This document shows, piece after piece, positions 8,624 through 17,679 of a DNA stretch of 64,000 nt (its first letter is position 1; every line of letters begins with the position of its first letter). The notes beneath the pieces were generated by a model. That model ran no database searches, was not told the DNA's origin, and worked only from the letters and a program-made list of their open reading frames with translations. The position numbers and the translations under genes are program-made. The stretch covers positions 1 to 64,000 of the forward strand of contig JAHEZK010000002.1 of NCBI GenBank assembly GCA_023251115.1, read 5' to 3'. This DNA comes from Nitrosomicrobium frigidum (SeqCode) (GTDB lineage Archaea > Thermoproteota > Nitrososphaeria > Nitrososphaerales > Nitrososphaeraceae).

Positions 8624-10297
8624 ATGGAACTTGTCAGTAGAACCGTAGTTAATGGCCCAGCAAGAGCTCCACACAGAGCAATGTATAAAGCCATGGGCTT
8701 GAATGATGATGATTTGTCAAAACCCATCGTAGGAGTTTCCTCTACTTGTAATGAGGCAACTCCTTGCAATATCCATTTGGGAGATTTGGCACAGCATTCA
8801 AAAGCAGGAGTAAAGGATTCAGGATGTACACCGAGGGAATTTACTGCCGTTTCGGTATCTGACGGCATAGCAATGGGACACGAAGGCATGAAGTCATCTT
8901 TGGTCAGTCGTGAAGTTATTGCAGATTCAATTGAGATTATGATGCGAGCTCATGGATACGACGCCCTTGTTGGAATTTCAGGATGTGATAAGAGTTTACC
9001 CGGGACAATTATGGCTATGGCTCGACTCAATGTTCCGTCAATATTTGTCTACGGCGGTACTATACTGCCAGGAACTTGGAATGGAAAACAGGTTACCATT
9101 CAAGATGTATATGAAGCTGTAGGTTCCTTTGAGGCAGGCAAAATAAATTTTGAAGATTTAAAAGAGTTGGAGAACGCTGCATGTCCCTCTGCGGGTTCAT
9201 GCGGAGGCATGTATACTGCAAATACGATGGCGTGTATTAGTGAAGCATTGGGAATAGCATTGCCGGGAAGTGCTTCACCTCCAGCATTAAGTGAAAAGAG
9301 AAACCAAATTTGCTATGATACAGGAAAGCAAATCTTTCATTTACTAGAAAATAACCTGCGGCCAAAAGAAATTCTTACATTTGAAGCCTTTGAGAATGCA
9401 ATAGCAATTGCAAACGCCATAGGCGGTTCTACTAATGCCATACTTCATTTGCTAGCAATATCTAAAGAGGTTGGTGTTCATCTCGATCTGAAAGATTTTG
9501 AAAGAATTAGGAAGAAGACACCTCACCTGGCTGATACAAGACCCGGAGGCATGTATGTAATGGTGGATTTAGACAAAGTAGGTGGAACTCCCATTATTCT
9601 AAAAAGTTTACTAAAAAACGGACTACTTAACCCAGATACTATGACCGTCACGGGTAATACAATGAAACAAAATCTTGAAAAAATAATTTTACGTGACTCC
9701 GAACCGGTAGTGTATTCTTGTGAAAAACCTCTCCATAACGAGGGTACATTGAAGATTCTTAAAGGTACCTTAGCTCCTGAAGGTGCAGTCATAAAGATTG
9801 CGGGACTCGAGCGAACAAAATTCGAAGGCATTGCAAAGGTATTCAATTCTGAGGAAGATGCGTTTGATGCGATTTCAAAACAAAAGATAAAGAAGGGCGA
9901 TGTAATTGTCATTAGGTATGAAGGTCCTAAAGGAGGACCAGGCATGAGGGAAATGCTTGCCGTAACAGCGGCGCTAGTTGGACAAGGTCTTGGTACAGAA
10001 GTAGCCATGGTCACTGATGGAAGATTTTCAGGTGCTACTAGGGGATTTATGATTGGTCATGTTTCTCCTGAAGCAATGGTTGGTGGACCGATTTCATTGA
10101 TAATAAAAGGAGATAAAATTAGTATTGATTTGAACAAAGGAAATATCGATCTGAACATAAGCCCCGTTGAGTTCAAAAAGCGAAGAAAAATGTGGAAACC
10201 GATAAAGTCAAGATATAGGACTGGAGTGCTTGCTAAATATATGCTGTTAGCACGATCTGCTTCTGAAGGTGCTGTAACTATACCGCAATTGAAATAA
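8624..10297 (+). CDS. ilvD: Dihydroxy-acid dehydratase
   Basis: Dehydrates 2,3-dihydroxy-isovalerate and its methyl homologue, the third common step of valine/isoleucine synthesis. The three Fe-S cluster cysteines are present: in [19 protein letters not shown] and [14 protein letters not shown]. The C-terminal swivel domain contains [13 protein letters not shown] and [11 protein letters not shown]. At 557 aa it is the normal IlvD length. No other branched-chain gene is adjacent. Confidence 0.97.
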   Translation: MELVSRTVVNGPARAPHRAMYKAMGLNDDDLSKPIVGVSSTCNEATPCNIHLGDLAQHSKAGVKDSGCTPREFTAVSVSDGIAMGHEGMKSSLVSREVIADSIEIMMRAHGYDALVGISGCDKSLPGTIMAMARLNVPSIFVYGGTILPGTWNGKQVTIQDVYEAVGSFEAGKINFEDLKELENAACPSAGSCGGMYTANTMACISEALGIALPGSASPPALSEKRNQICYDTGKQIFHLLENNLRPKEILTFEAFENAIAIANAIGGSTNAILHLLAISKEVGVHLDLKDFERIRKKTPHLADTRPGGMYVMVDLDKVGGTPIILKSLLKNGLLNPDTMTVTGNTMKQNLEKIILRDSEPVVYSCEKPLHNEGTLKILKGTLAPEGAVIKIAGLERTKFEGIAKVFNSEEDAFDAISKQKIKKGDVIVIRYEGPKGGPGMREMLAVTAALVGQGLGTEVAMVTDGRFSGATRGFMIGHVSPEAMVGGPISLIIKGDKISIDLNKGNIDLNISPVEFKKRRKMWKPIKSRYRTGVLAKYMLLARSASEGAVTIPQLK

Positions 10298-10353
10298 ACT
10301 CCATTGTTCGTGATTAATTTAGCTGAACCTAAAAAATCTTGATATTTAACCAA

Positions 10354-11088
10354 ATGCCAAATTTCAAAAACCTGTTCCTACTGTCAATTATTGCAATATC
10401 AATAATTTCAGTGGTATTTTTTTTATATAGATACGAATCAGTCACAGTTAACTTCTTTCCTCAGAATTCAAATTTGATATATGGTGGTATTTTTAACAAC
10501 GCTACTAGTCTAGCTGAACTGGGAAATACTACATATTCTCTGGGATTAAACAATATGCCAGGAGTTAAATCAAATATCTCTACTGTCAATCGAAATAGTA
10601 ACAATGCAAACAATCCCATTGATGATATTGTTTCGCTCAGCAATCCAGTCGACACGCTTACAAAAATGATAATAAATGTATTAGAAAATTCATCAATTGC
10701 AGACAGTACAAAAGGTAAAGATTTGGGACTCAAAAATTACTATCAATTGGAAGGCTCATGGAATCTAGCAATAAAAGGCGATGAATTTTCGAACTTTACT
10801 GGAAATATTGTATTGAATAACGCTATGAATAACATTACCAAAAATTACACTGTTAAGCTTGTTACCACTAGTGCAAACAACATTACTTACCAGTCATCAA
10901 ATCAAATCCTGAAAATAAAAGGAACAGGGGATTTGACACTTGATGATGAAACTACCAGAGTACAGTTATTGATAGTACTCTATAAGAATGAAAATATCTA
11001 CGTAGTGTTTGCATCAAAGACAAATGAAAATCTATTCGATAATTTTTTGATACATGGGGATATCATGCAAAGAAAATTTGAATACTGA
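10354..11088 (+). CDS. Hypothetical membrane-anchored extracellular protein
   Basis: About 244 aa. The ATG at 10354 is preferred over an in-frame TTG at 10339. Residues 5-24 form one hydrophobic signal-anchor helix. The remainder is rich in Asn, Ser and Thr with many N-x-S/T sequons (NATS, NTTY, NNIT), as in AOA surface proteins. The C-terminal half (LEGSWNLAIKGDEFSNFTGN...IKGTGDLTLDD) looks beta-rich. No enzyme motif is seen. Confidence 0.65.
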   Translation: MPNFKNLFLLSIIAISIISVVFFLYRYESVTVNFFPQNSNLIYGGIFNNATSLAELGNTTYSLGLNNMPGVKSNISTVNRNSNNANNPIDDIVSLSNPVDTLTKMIINVLENSSIADSTKGKDLGLKNYYQLEGSWNLAIKGDEFSNFTGNIVLNNAMNNITKNYTVKLVTTSANNITYQSSNQILKIKGTGDLTLDDETTRVQLLIVLYKNENIYVVFASKTNENLFDNFLIHGDIMQRKFEY

Positions 11089-11116
11089 GACTGGTTAAAT
11101 TATCGCGTATTTGGTA

Positions 11117-11515
11117 TTATTCTGCACCTATCAATCCAATTAGATCAAAACCTTCAGATATTTTTGAACTAATTTCGGCTATGGAAATCAAATGACCGTC
11201 TGGATCTACTACTATGGCATGCTTGCCAAATGATTCCTCCTTGGGTTCTTTAAAAAATTCAACTTTCTTGTCTTTCAACTTCTTTGCTACTGGTTCCAGA
11301 TTACTTACCATAAAACCAACCAAGACCCCAGAGTTTTTAGTTCTGCTTTTGCTTTTTGATGGATGTAAGGCAAGAACTGTACCACTTGAAAAAAATTCTA
11401 CCCATTCAGATGAAGTATTTTTGATGGGCAGTTCAAGAACATCGCGATAAAACTTTATAGATTTATCCATATCACTGACGAGTAATATTACGGCCCCAAG
11501 TCTTTTGAATGACAT
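11117..11515 (-). CDS. VOC-superfamily (glyoxalase/dioxygenase-like) protein
   Basis: 132 aa with two beta-alpha-beta-beta-beta modules: LGAVILLVSDMDKSIKFYRD at the N-terminus and VVDPDGHLISIAEI at the C-terminus. Such proteins bind a divalent metal and act as glyoxalase I, dioxygenase, epimerase or resistance proteins. The substrate is not predictable. It is divergent from the zinc dehydrogenase gene. Confidence 0.85.
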   Translation of the reverse strand: MSFKRLGAVILLVSDMDKSIKFYRDVLELPIKNTSSEWVEFFSSGTVLALHPSKSKSRTKNSGVLVGFMVSNLEPVAKKLKDKKVEFFKEPKEESFGKHAIVVDPDGHLISIAEISSKISEGFDLIGLIGAE

Positions 11516-11635
11516 AGTACCACAATTGAATGACTCTGAATTAAGAACTTATCGATTTTAGATTAGAAAGTAACCGTTATGATAGTAAATTATATTAAAT
11601 TTTTAATTCAAGTAAGACATGAAAAGGGATTTAGG

Positions 11636-12661
11636 ATGCTAACAGTAAAAGTAATTGACAACAAAATAGCTCTGGTTGAATCAGAATTGCCGGGTTATAA
11701 GGATGATGAAATAGTAGTAAGGATGCGTTCGTGCGGGATCTGCGGTTCAGATTTAGAAAAGGTGTATGGAAATTATGGAATGAAATCCTTAAGGGTAGGA
11801 CATGAACCGGCAGGAGCTGTTATCAAGGTTGGTAAAAACATAAAAAAATTCCAAGAAGGGGATCGGGTCTTTGTACATCATCACGTAAGTTGCTACTCGT
11901 GTAGGTATTGTATACAAGGCAACTATACAATGTGCAACAATTATCAAACTAGTAACATTGACCCGTGTGGATTGTCAGAGGAATTCGTTGTGCCAGAATG
12001 GAATATTGAACATGGAGGTGTATTAAAACTCCCTGATACTATTTCCTATGACGAAGCAGCTCTGATAGAACCTTTTGCTTGTTGCATTAGAGGATTAAAC
12101 AAGATTTCCATAAAGCACGGTGACAATGTAGCAATATTAGGTGCCGGACCCACAGGCGTGATGCATACACTGTTGGCTCGGTTGTGGGGTGCAAACAAAA
12201 TAGTCGTTTCCGACATCAATGAATTTAGGTTAGGATTCGTCAGACAATACGGTGTAGATACGGTAAACCTCAATCAAGGAAGTCTTGAGGCCGCTGTTGA
12301 TAAAAATACTAATAATTTGGGTGTCGATGTCACAATTTTAGCAACCGGAAGCATAAAGGCATTTGAAAGTTCACTCAAAATAACTAGAAGAGGTGGAAAA
12401 ATACTGCTTTTTGGGGTTCCGTCAGTTGGTTCTAAGTTTGACTTGGATTTGAATTCCCTGTATTCGAACGAACAGATAATAATTCCAAGCTACGGGGCTT
12501 CAGAAATAGAAACCAACCAGGCGTTGTCTTTAATGTCTGATAAATCCATTGATCTGTTGCCACTTATCACACATCGTTTTCAAATTAAGAAAACTAGTGA
12601 TGCCTTCAAATGCGCTCACGAGGCATTTGACGCCATGAAGGTGTTGGTAGTAACATCATAA
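11636..12661 (+). CDS. Zinc-dependent medium-chain dehydrogenase
   Basis: About 341 aa in the threonine/sorbitol/glucose dehydrogenase branch of the MDR family. Catalytic zinc residues are in CGICGSD and GHEPAG. The structural zinc lobe is CYSCRYC...C, and the Rossmann glycines are in ILGAGPTG near residue 180. ATG 11636 gives the usual N-terminus; the longer frame from 11579 would run through an AT-rich promoter-like stretch. The LsrF-like aldolase gene follows 50 bp later, so the pair may share a sugar or polyol pathway. Confidence 0.88.
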   Translation: MLTVKVIDNKIALVESELPGYKDDEIVVRMRSCGICGSDLEKVYGNYGMKSLRVGHEPAGAVIKVGKNIKKFQEGDRVFVHHHVSCYSCRYCIQGNYTMCNNYQTSNIDPCGLSEEFVVPEWNIEHGGVLKLPDTISYDEAALIEPFACCIRGLNKISIKHGDNVAILGAGPTGVMHTLLARLWGANKIVVSDINEFRLGFVRQYGVDTVNLNQGSLEAAVDKNTNNLGVDVTILATGSIKAFESSLKITRRGGKILLFGVPSVGSKFDLDLNSLYSNEQIIIPSYGASEIETNQALSLMSDKSIDLLPLITHRFQIKKTSDAFKCAHEAFDAMKVLVVTS

Positions 12662-12711
12662 AGGCCATTTGATCAAAATATAAATAACTTGTTTAGTCAG
12701 GTTATCTTACA

Positions 12712-13527
12712 TTGGATTGGGGAATTAAGAATCGCTTATCAAGGATAATTAATCAACGGAACGGAAAAGGAGTCATGTTGGCAGTTGACCATGGCTATTT
12801 TCTTGGACCTACTGAAAGATTAGAAGATCCCAAAAAGACAATTAAGCCGCTCTTACAGTATGCAGACTCCTTAATGCTTACCAGGGGAGTTTTAAGAACT
12901 TGTGTAGATTCAGAATCGAATATTCCGATAGTACTGCGCGTTTCCGGTGGTACAAGCATCTTGGGAGAAGATCTTTCAAAAGAGACAATTACAACATCTA
13001 TCGAAGAAGCCATAAGACTTAACGCATCTTGTCTGGCACTGTCAATATTTGTAGGTAGTAAATATGAACATCAAACACTAAGCAATCTTTCTAAACTAGT
13101 AAATGAAGGTGAGAAATATGGGATACCAGTCTTGGCAGTTACTGCAGTTGGAAAAGAAATGGCTAGAGATGCAAGATATCTTGCCTTGTCCTGTAGAATT
13201 GCTGCAGAATTGGGTGCCCATGTAGTTAAAACATATTATTGTGAAAACTTTGAAAAGGTGGTTGAAGGATGTCCAGTTCCTGTCATTATTGCAGGTGGCA
13301 AAAAATTACCAGAAAAAGATGCTCTACACCTTACTTTTAATGCGATAAAAGATGGAGCTTCTGGTGTGGATATGGGTAGAAATATTTGGCAATCTGATCA
13401 TCCTATCGAAATGATACAGGCCGTAAGATCAATAGTACATGATGGATTGTCGGTACAAGAATCAATTGAATCATTCTTTTTGAAAAAAAACCTACAGTCA
13501 AATGAATTGGAAACCTTAAACAGATAA
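12712..13527 (+). CDS. lsrF: LsrF-type class I aldolase/thiolase
   Basis: 271 aa, DeoC/LacD/FbaB superfamily. It resembles E. coli LsrF (3-hydroxy-5-phosphonooxypentane-2,4-dione thiolase, last enzyme of AI-2 breakdown) along its length: AVDHGYFLGPTERLEDP, LTRGVLR, VLRVSGGTSIL, VTAVGKEMARDARY, CPVPVIIAGGKKLPE and SGVDMGRNIWQS. The Lys in HVVKTYY near residue 173 corresponds to the Schiff-base Lys. TTG start. No other lsr gene is nearby, so the physiological substrate is open; a sugar-phosphate aldol reaction is equally possible. Confidence 0.85.
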   Translation: MDWGIKNRLSRIINQRNGKGVMLAVDHGYFLGPTERLEDPKKTIKPLLQYADSLMLTRGVLRTCVDSESNIPIVLRVSGGTSILGEDLSKETITTSIEEAIRLNASCLALSIFVGSKYEHQTLSNLSKLVNEGEKYGIPVLAVTAVGKEMARDARYLALSCRIAAELGAHVVKTYYCENFEKVVEGCPVPVIIAGGKKLPEKDALHLTFNAIKDGASGVDMGRNIWQSDHPIEMIQAVRSIVHDGLSVQESIESFFLKKNLQSNELETLNR

Positions 13528-13560
13528 ATATTTTTACTTGATTTAATTTCAAATTCTAAT

Positions 13561-13686
13561 ATGTCAGAGTATGAGGGCGGCACCTTTAGATGTAAGGTAT
13601 GTGCGAAAGAATTTCTAACAAAGAATGAGTGTGATGCTCATTATGAGGATGTTCATGGGGATGAGATTGCAAACATTGGCGAATAG
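13561..13686 (+). CDS. Tiny C2H2 zinc-finger protein (41 aa)
   Basis: A 41-codon ORF from ATG 13561 that is little more than one classical zinc finger: FRCKVCAKEF...H..DVH, with spacing C-x2-C-x12-H-x4-H and an acidic tail. The exact eukaryote-like spacing makes chance unlikely. A second such protein lies at 20020-20229. It could bind DNA, RNA or protein. Confidence 0.75.
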   Translation: MSEYEGGTFRCKVCAKEFLTKNECDAHYEDVHGDEIANIGE

Positions 13687-13772
13687 TTGCCGATAATCAA
13701 AATACACTGAATACCTGGCTTGAAATAATGTTAGATTTTTTAGTGACCAAATTAACTTAGTGTAAGATCTAG

Positions 13773-15011
13773 TTGAAAATTGCAAATGTGATATTGTTTG
13801 AAATTGGGATTTGTATCCTTGAGGATTCAAATTTGATATATAGTAAGAAATTTGACAGTCCAGAAGTTGAATATTCATCAATAATGCAAGGTAATAAATC
13901 GTATCTCACAGACTTGATTGCCCAATTGAAAAATTTTGATCAGGTGAGAGTTAATAATAAAAACTTGATTGATATTTTTCAACCTGAAAATATCGACGTT
14001 AAATTAATGTCAGATTCCCGACAGGATGAGATTAATCAAAATAAATTGGATCTAATGATAAAATTCGGGTTTTCTAATACTAAGGAAGAGTTATCCGCAG
14101 ATCTACAAAAGTTTGCCATAAACCTTTCATCTATGAAGGTAAAAGAAACTTCTGAAAAATTAGATCAACACTTGATTCAAGCAGTGAATACCCTAGATGA
14201 ATTAGACGAAATAATTAACACAATTAGCACCAGGATTCGTGAATGGTATGGTCTTCATTTTCCAGAATTGGACTATATACTCCAGAATATTATTACGTAT
14301 TCCGCCATCGTAAAGGATGCAGGACCTAGGGAAAATATTACCAGTGAGCTTTTAACTCAACTTGATGTACCAGACAAGAAAATTGAATTAATTAAACAAG
14401 CAATATCAAAAAGTCAAGGAGGAAATTTAACTGAGGAGAGTGCTGAATCACTTAAAATTTTAGCATCACAAGTAATACAGTTATCAGAATTAAGAACAAA
14501 TTTATCCAACTCGGTAGAGAACTTGACGGAAATACTTGCGCCAAACTTGAAAAATATTCTTACTGCAATAATTGGTGCAAGGTTGATAGCCAAGGCAGGC
14601 AGTCTGCAAAAATTGGCTCAGATGCCATCAAGTACGATTCAAATAATTGGTGCCGAAAAGGCCTTATTCCGTGCACTTAAAACAGGAGCAAGACCGCCAA
14701 AGCATGGTCTACTATTCCAACATCCTTCGGTTAACTCAGCTCCAAAATGGCAAAGAGGGAAAATTGCTCGTGCCCTTTCTTCAAAAATAGCCATAGGAGT
14801 GAGAATTGACGTATATCGTAATGCTTCATTAGATAATTCGCTTTTGGATAAATTAACAAAGAGGATTGAGACAATTCAAAGGATTTATCATGAACCTCCA
14901 AAGGGGAGAGAATCGTTTGATGAGAGACCCAGGTTTGATAAAAGCAGACCAAAAAAATCAATGCAATTTAAGAGACGAAATATGCGACATGAAAAACGTA
15001 GACGTTATTAG
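13773..15011 (+). CDS. nop5: NOP5/NOP56-family box C/D RNP core protein
   Basis: 412 aa, TTG start. It scaffolds the box C/D sRNP that guides 2'-O-methylation of rRNA and tRNA, bridging L7Ae-bound sRNA and fibrillarin. The NOP domain is clear: HFPELDYILQNIITYSAIV, NLKNILTAIIGARLIAKAGSL, then PSSTIQIIGAEKALFRALKT. The N-terminal fibrillarin-binding domain is weakly conserved. The C-terminus is a basic tail. It overlaps the fibrillarin gene by 23 bp. Confidence 0.95.
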   Translation: MKIANVILFEIGICILEDSNLIYSKKFDSPEVEYSSIMQGNKSYLTDLIAQLKNFDQVRVNNKNLIDIFQPENIDVKLMSDSRQDEINQNKLDLMIKFGFSNTKEELSADLQKFAINLSSMKVKETSEKLDQHLIQAVNTLDELDEIINTISTRIREWYGLHFPELDYILQNIITYSAIVKDAGPRENITSELLTQLDVPDKKIELIKQAISKSQGGNLTEESAESLKILASQVIQLSELRTNLSNSVENLTEILAPNLKNILTAIIGARLIAKAGSLQKLAQMPSSTIQIIGAEKALFRALKTGARPPKHGLLFQHPSVNSAPKWQRGKIARALSSKIAIGVRIDVYRNASLDNSLLDKLTKRIETIQRIYHEPPKGRESFDERPRFDKSRPKKSMQFKRRNMRHEKRRRY

Positions 15012-15663
15012 TCGCGTTATAGTAAATGGGAAATCTCATTTAGCAACTATCAACATGTTGAAAGGTACCACTCTTTATGGTGAGAAACTAGTTTCCAGAG
15101 ATGGAAATGAATACAGAACGTGGGATCCGTTTAGAAGTAAAATGGCAGCAGCTTATACGAAAGGTCTGCAATTTGACTTCTCCAAAATTAGAAACATATT
15201 ATATCTTGGTGCATCAACAGGAACTACAGTCAGTCACCTTTCGGATATAATGGGGCACACTGGTAAAATATTTGCAGTTGAATCCTCTGCTAGAGTTGCA
15301 AGAGAGTTGATCTCAAATGTTTCGTCTAAGAGAACAAATGTTATACCAATCATAGAAGATGCGAGAAAACCCAGAAATTACTTTTCTATATATGATAAAA
15401 TGGATCTCGTTTATTGTGATATTGCCCAACCAGATCAGACGAACATAGCGACGGATAATTGCAAGATATACCTTAAGGAAGAAAAACCACTACTACTTGT
15501 AATTAAGACTAGAAGCATTGACGTCACCATGTCTCCAAAAAATGTGATTTCCCAGGAAATTAGGCGATTAGAAGGGCAATCATTTAGGATAAAGCAAAAT
15601 ATAGATCTTGCTCCCTTTGACAAGGATCATGCAATGGTAGAAGCAATTTTTTGTCCTGCCTAG
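14989..15663 (+). CDS. flpA: Fibrillarin-like rRNA/tRNA 2'-O-methyltransferase
   Basis: About 224 aa from ATG 14989, which gives the family N-terminus. The longer frame from 14866 is only the overlapping nop5 reading frame. SAM-binding motifs are in ILYLGASTGTTVSHLSD and FAVESS; DLVYCDIAQPDQ carries the catalytic Asp, and LLVIKTRSIDVT the catalytic Lys region. The overlap with nop5 implies translational coupling of the two sRNP proteins. Confidence 0.95.
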   Translation: MKNVDVISRVIVNGKSHLATINMLKGTTLYGEKLVSRDGNEYRTWDPFRSKMAAAYTKGLQFDFSKIRNILYLGASTGTTVSHLSDIMGHTGKIFAVESSARVARELISNVSSKRTNVIPIIEDARKPRNYFSIYDKMDLVYCDIAQPDQTNIATDNCKIYLKEEKPLLLVIKTRSIDVTMSPKNVISQEIRRLEGQSFRIKQNIDLAPFDKDHAMVEAIFCPA

Positions 15664-15666
15664 GAG

Positions 15667-16302
15667 TTACTGCACAACAGTACTAGATAATATGAGTTGA
15701 GCGGGTTTCCATGACTTTCTCGCAAATGGTGGAATTTCCCTGTTTTGTTCAAACCACTCTTGTACAAATTTTATAGTTTTTTTATCCGAAGGATATCCAC
15801 TTCCCACATCTCCATATTTAAGCCGAATTTTGCTTATTTCAGAATCGCGTATCACTTTTGCAATTATGGAAGCTCCAGATACAACAACATTCAACCTGTC
15901 TGCATGATGCATTGAAATCAGTTTTGTATTATTCCCTTTAAGAAAGCTGTTGATTGTTCTTTTATATCTAGATGGATTTACATCGCATGAATCTACATAG
16001 GTCTTGTAAGAATCCATATTGCCAATCGTTATTGCCATAGCTTCTGCTTCTAGCAGATTTAGATGGTTTTTAGATACATGAAAATCAATGTCCTCAATAC
16101 CTATTCTACAGATGCAGATTGCTTTGGCAAGGCCAATAACATGTCCAAAGAGTATTTGCCTCTTTTTAGGACTAAGCAATTTCGAATCTTTAATTCCTTT
16201 CTCAACCAATTCTGAAAGGGATTTTTTACTTACACTGATTCCCGCTACTATTATTGGACCTAATAAAGATCCTCTACCGGCTTCATCTACTCCACAAATT
16301 AT
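15667..16302 (-). CDS. rnhB: Ribonuclease HII with no standard start codon
   Basis: Degrades RNA of RNA-DNA hybrids and removes misincorporated ribonucleotides. CGVDEAGRGS carries the active-site Asp-Glu, KDSKLLSPKKR and SGASIIAKVIRD the further conserved blocks. ATG, GTG and TTG are all absent between the in-frame stop at 16333-16335 and this active-site motif. The first start codon in frame, TTG at 16209, would remove the active site. ATA 16302 or ATT 16299 give the expected length of about 211 aa. The coordinate given assumes ATA. A sequence error, AUA/AUU initiation or a frameshift are all possible. Confidence 0.85.
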   Translation of the reverse strand: MICGVDEAGRGSLLGPIIVAGISVSKKSLSELVEKGIKDSKLLSPKKRQILFGHVIGLAKAICICRIGIEDIDFHVSKNHLNLLEAEAMAITIGNMDSYKTYVDSCDVNPSRYKRTINSFLKGNNTKLISMHHADRLNVVVSGASIIAKVIRDSEISKIRLKYGDVGSGYPSDKKTIKFVQEWFEQNREIPPFARKSWKPAQLILSSTVVQ

Positions 16303-16424
16303 GTTCTTGTTTTCAGTGAACTCTAATCCCCTTCAACTCAAATCAATATTTGTTGCTTTTTATCCTTATCCCCTTGGGGATGATGATATATTAGGAGCCA
16401 AAAGTTATTGAATATCAACAAGGA

Positions 16425-17597
16425 TTGAATCATGACGTTTCAGAGATCAAAGAGGGTAATACATCACTCTTAGTCCCAAGTTCAGCTCTTTCGGAAATCG
16501 TTCCACCTAAGAATCCGGCTTTCTTCAACCCGAACGCAAAATGGAATCGAGATATTTCCATGTTGGTGTATAAAGTTTACACTTCGTCTTCAAAAAATAA
16601 AACATTAGCCGATTCAATATGTGGTGTTGGTGCAAGAGGTTTGAGAGCTGCCGTAGAGGTTCCACAAATAGAATCAATTTACTTTAATGATCTAAATCCA
16701 ATTGCTATCGAATTTGCAAAAGAAAGTGCGAAATTGAATCAAGTTCAGGATAAATGCATTTTTAAAACTAATGATGTTTGCAAATTTCTAAACTTTGAAG
16801 AACGTGAAATTCGAAGATTTGATATTGTTGATCTAGATCCATTTGGAAGTCCATCGCCCTATATTGATTGCGTTCTGAGATCAGTCAGTAATGGAGGATT
16901 GATATCGATTACAGCAACAGATACAGCAGTATTGTGTGGAGTTTACCCAAGCGTATGTTATCGAAAGTATTACGGATTCCCGATGAGAAGTGAATACTCT
17001 AACGAAATCGGGGTACGTCTTTTGGTATCTTTTATAGCACTAAATGCTACCAGATTTGATTTATCAGTCGTTCCTTATTTTTGCCACAGTAATCTTCATT
17101 ATCTTAGAGTGTACCTGAAAATAATATTTAGTAGTTCACTTGCAAACACTGTTTCATCAAAAATAGGATTTATTAAACACTGTAAGGAGTGTAAATCTCG
17201 CAGGATTGAAAAAATTAGGGAGCAGAATTTAGTATGTGATTTATGCGGTGCCAAATGTGTCATGGCTGGACCACTTTGGATAGATAGTCTTTTTGATTCT
17301 GATTTTGTTAATTCTATGTTAAATGAATTGAAAAATACCGAAAATGGCACCTCGCCCAGAAATGACCATAATAGATTGCTAAAAATGATGCAAATTTGCA
17401 GCTCCGAACTACCAATACCGGCTTATTTTGAAACAGATAGTATAGCATCGTCGGCAAAAAAAAGTTCCATCTCGTTGGAAAAAGTAATTAGCACTCTTGC
17501 AAGTAATGGATTTCAATCATCTAAAACTATTATGAACGAAAAAGGGTTCAAAACTAATGCATCTCCGAAAGAAATAATCGAACTCCTTTACAAATAA
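16425..17597 (+). CDS. trm1: tRNA (guanine26-N2)-dimethyltransferase Trm1
   Basis: 390 aa. SAM-dependent enzyme making m2(2)G at position 26 of tRNA. Family blocks: EIVPPKNPAFFNPNAKWNRD, DSICGVGARGLRAAVE (SAM site), DLDPFGSPSPYID (catalytic), and YGFPMRSEYSNEIGVRLL. A C-terminal zinc site is seen at HCKECKSRRI and CDLCGAKC. TTG start at 16425. Near the divergent rnhB and upstream of the ABC ATPase. Confidence 0.95.
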   Translation: MNHDVSEIKEGNTSLLVPSSALSEIVPPKNPAFFNPNAKWNRDISMLVYKVYTSSSKNKTLADSICGVGARGLRAAVEVPQIESIYFNDLNPIAIEFAKESAKLNQVQDKCIFKTNDVCKFLNFEEREIRRFDIVDLDPFGSPSPYIDCVLRSVSNGGLISITATDTAVLCGVYPSVCYRKYYGFPMRSEYSNEIGVRLLVSFIALNATRFDLSVVPYFCHSNLHYLRVYLKIIFSSSLANTVSSKIGFIKHCKECKSRRIEKIREQNLVCDLCGAKCVMAGPLWIDSLFDSDFVNSMLNELKNTENGTSPRNDHNRLLKMMQICSSELPIPAYFETDSIASSAKKSSISLEKVISTLASNGFQSSKTIMNEKGFKTNASPKEIIELLYK

Positions 17598-17679
17598 ATA
17601 GTAATTCGTAGAAGTATCGTGATTAGGAGAGAGTATGATTTGAAAGGTGCATTCAAGCTTATTTGTTTTCTAGAGGAGA

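Noticed and set aside
9523-10014. 163-codon minus frame inside ilvD
   Set aside because: Antisense frame of a highly conserved gene; no ribosome site or homology.
14866-14988. Longer start for fibrillarin
   Set aside because: These codons overlap the nop5 gene and have no fibrillarin similarity; ATG 14989 gives the family N-terminus.
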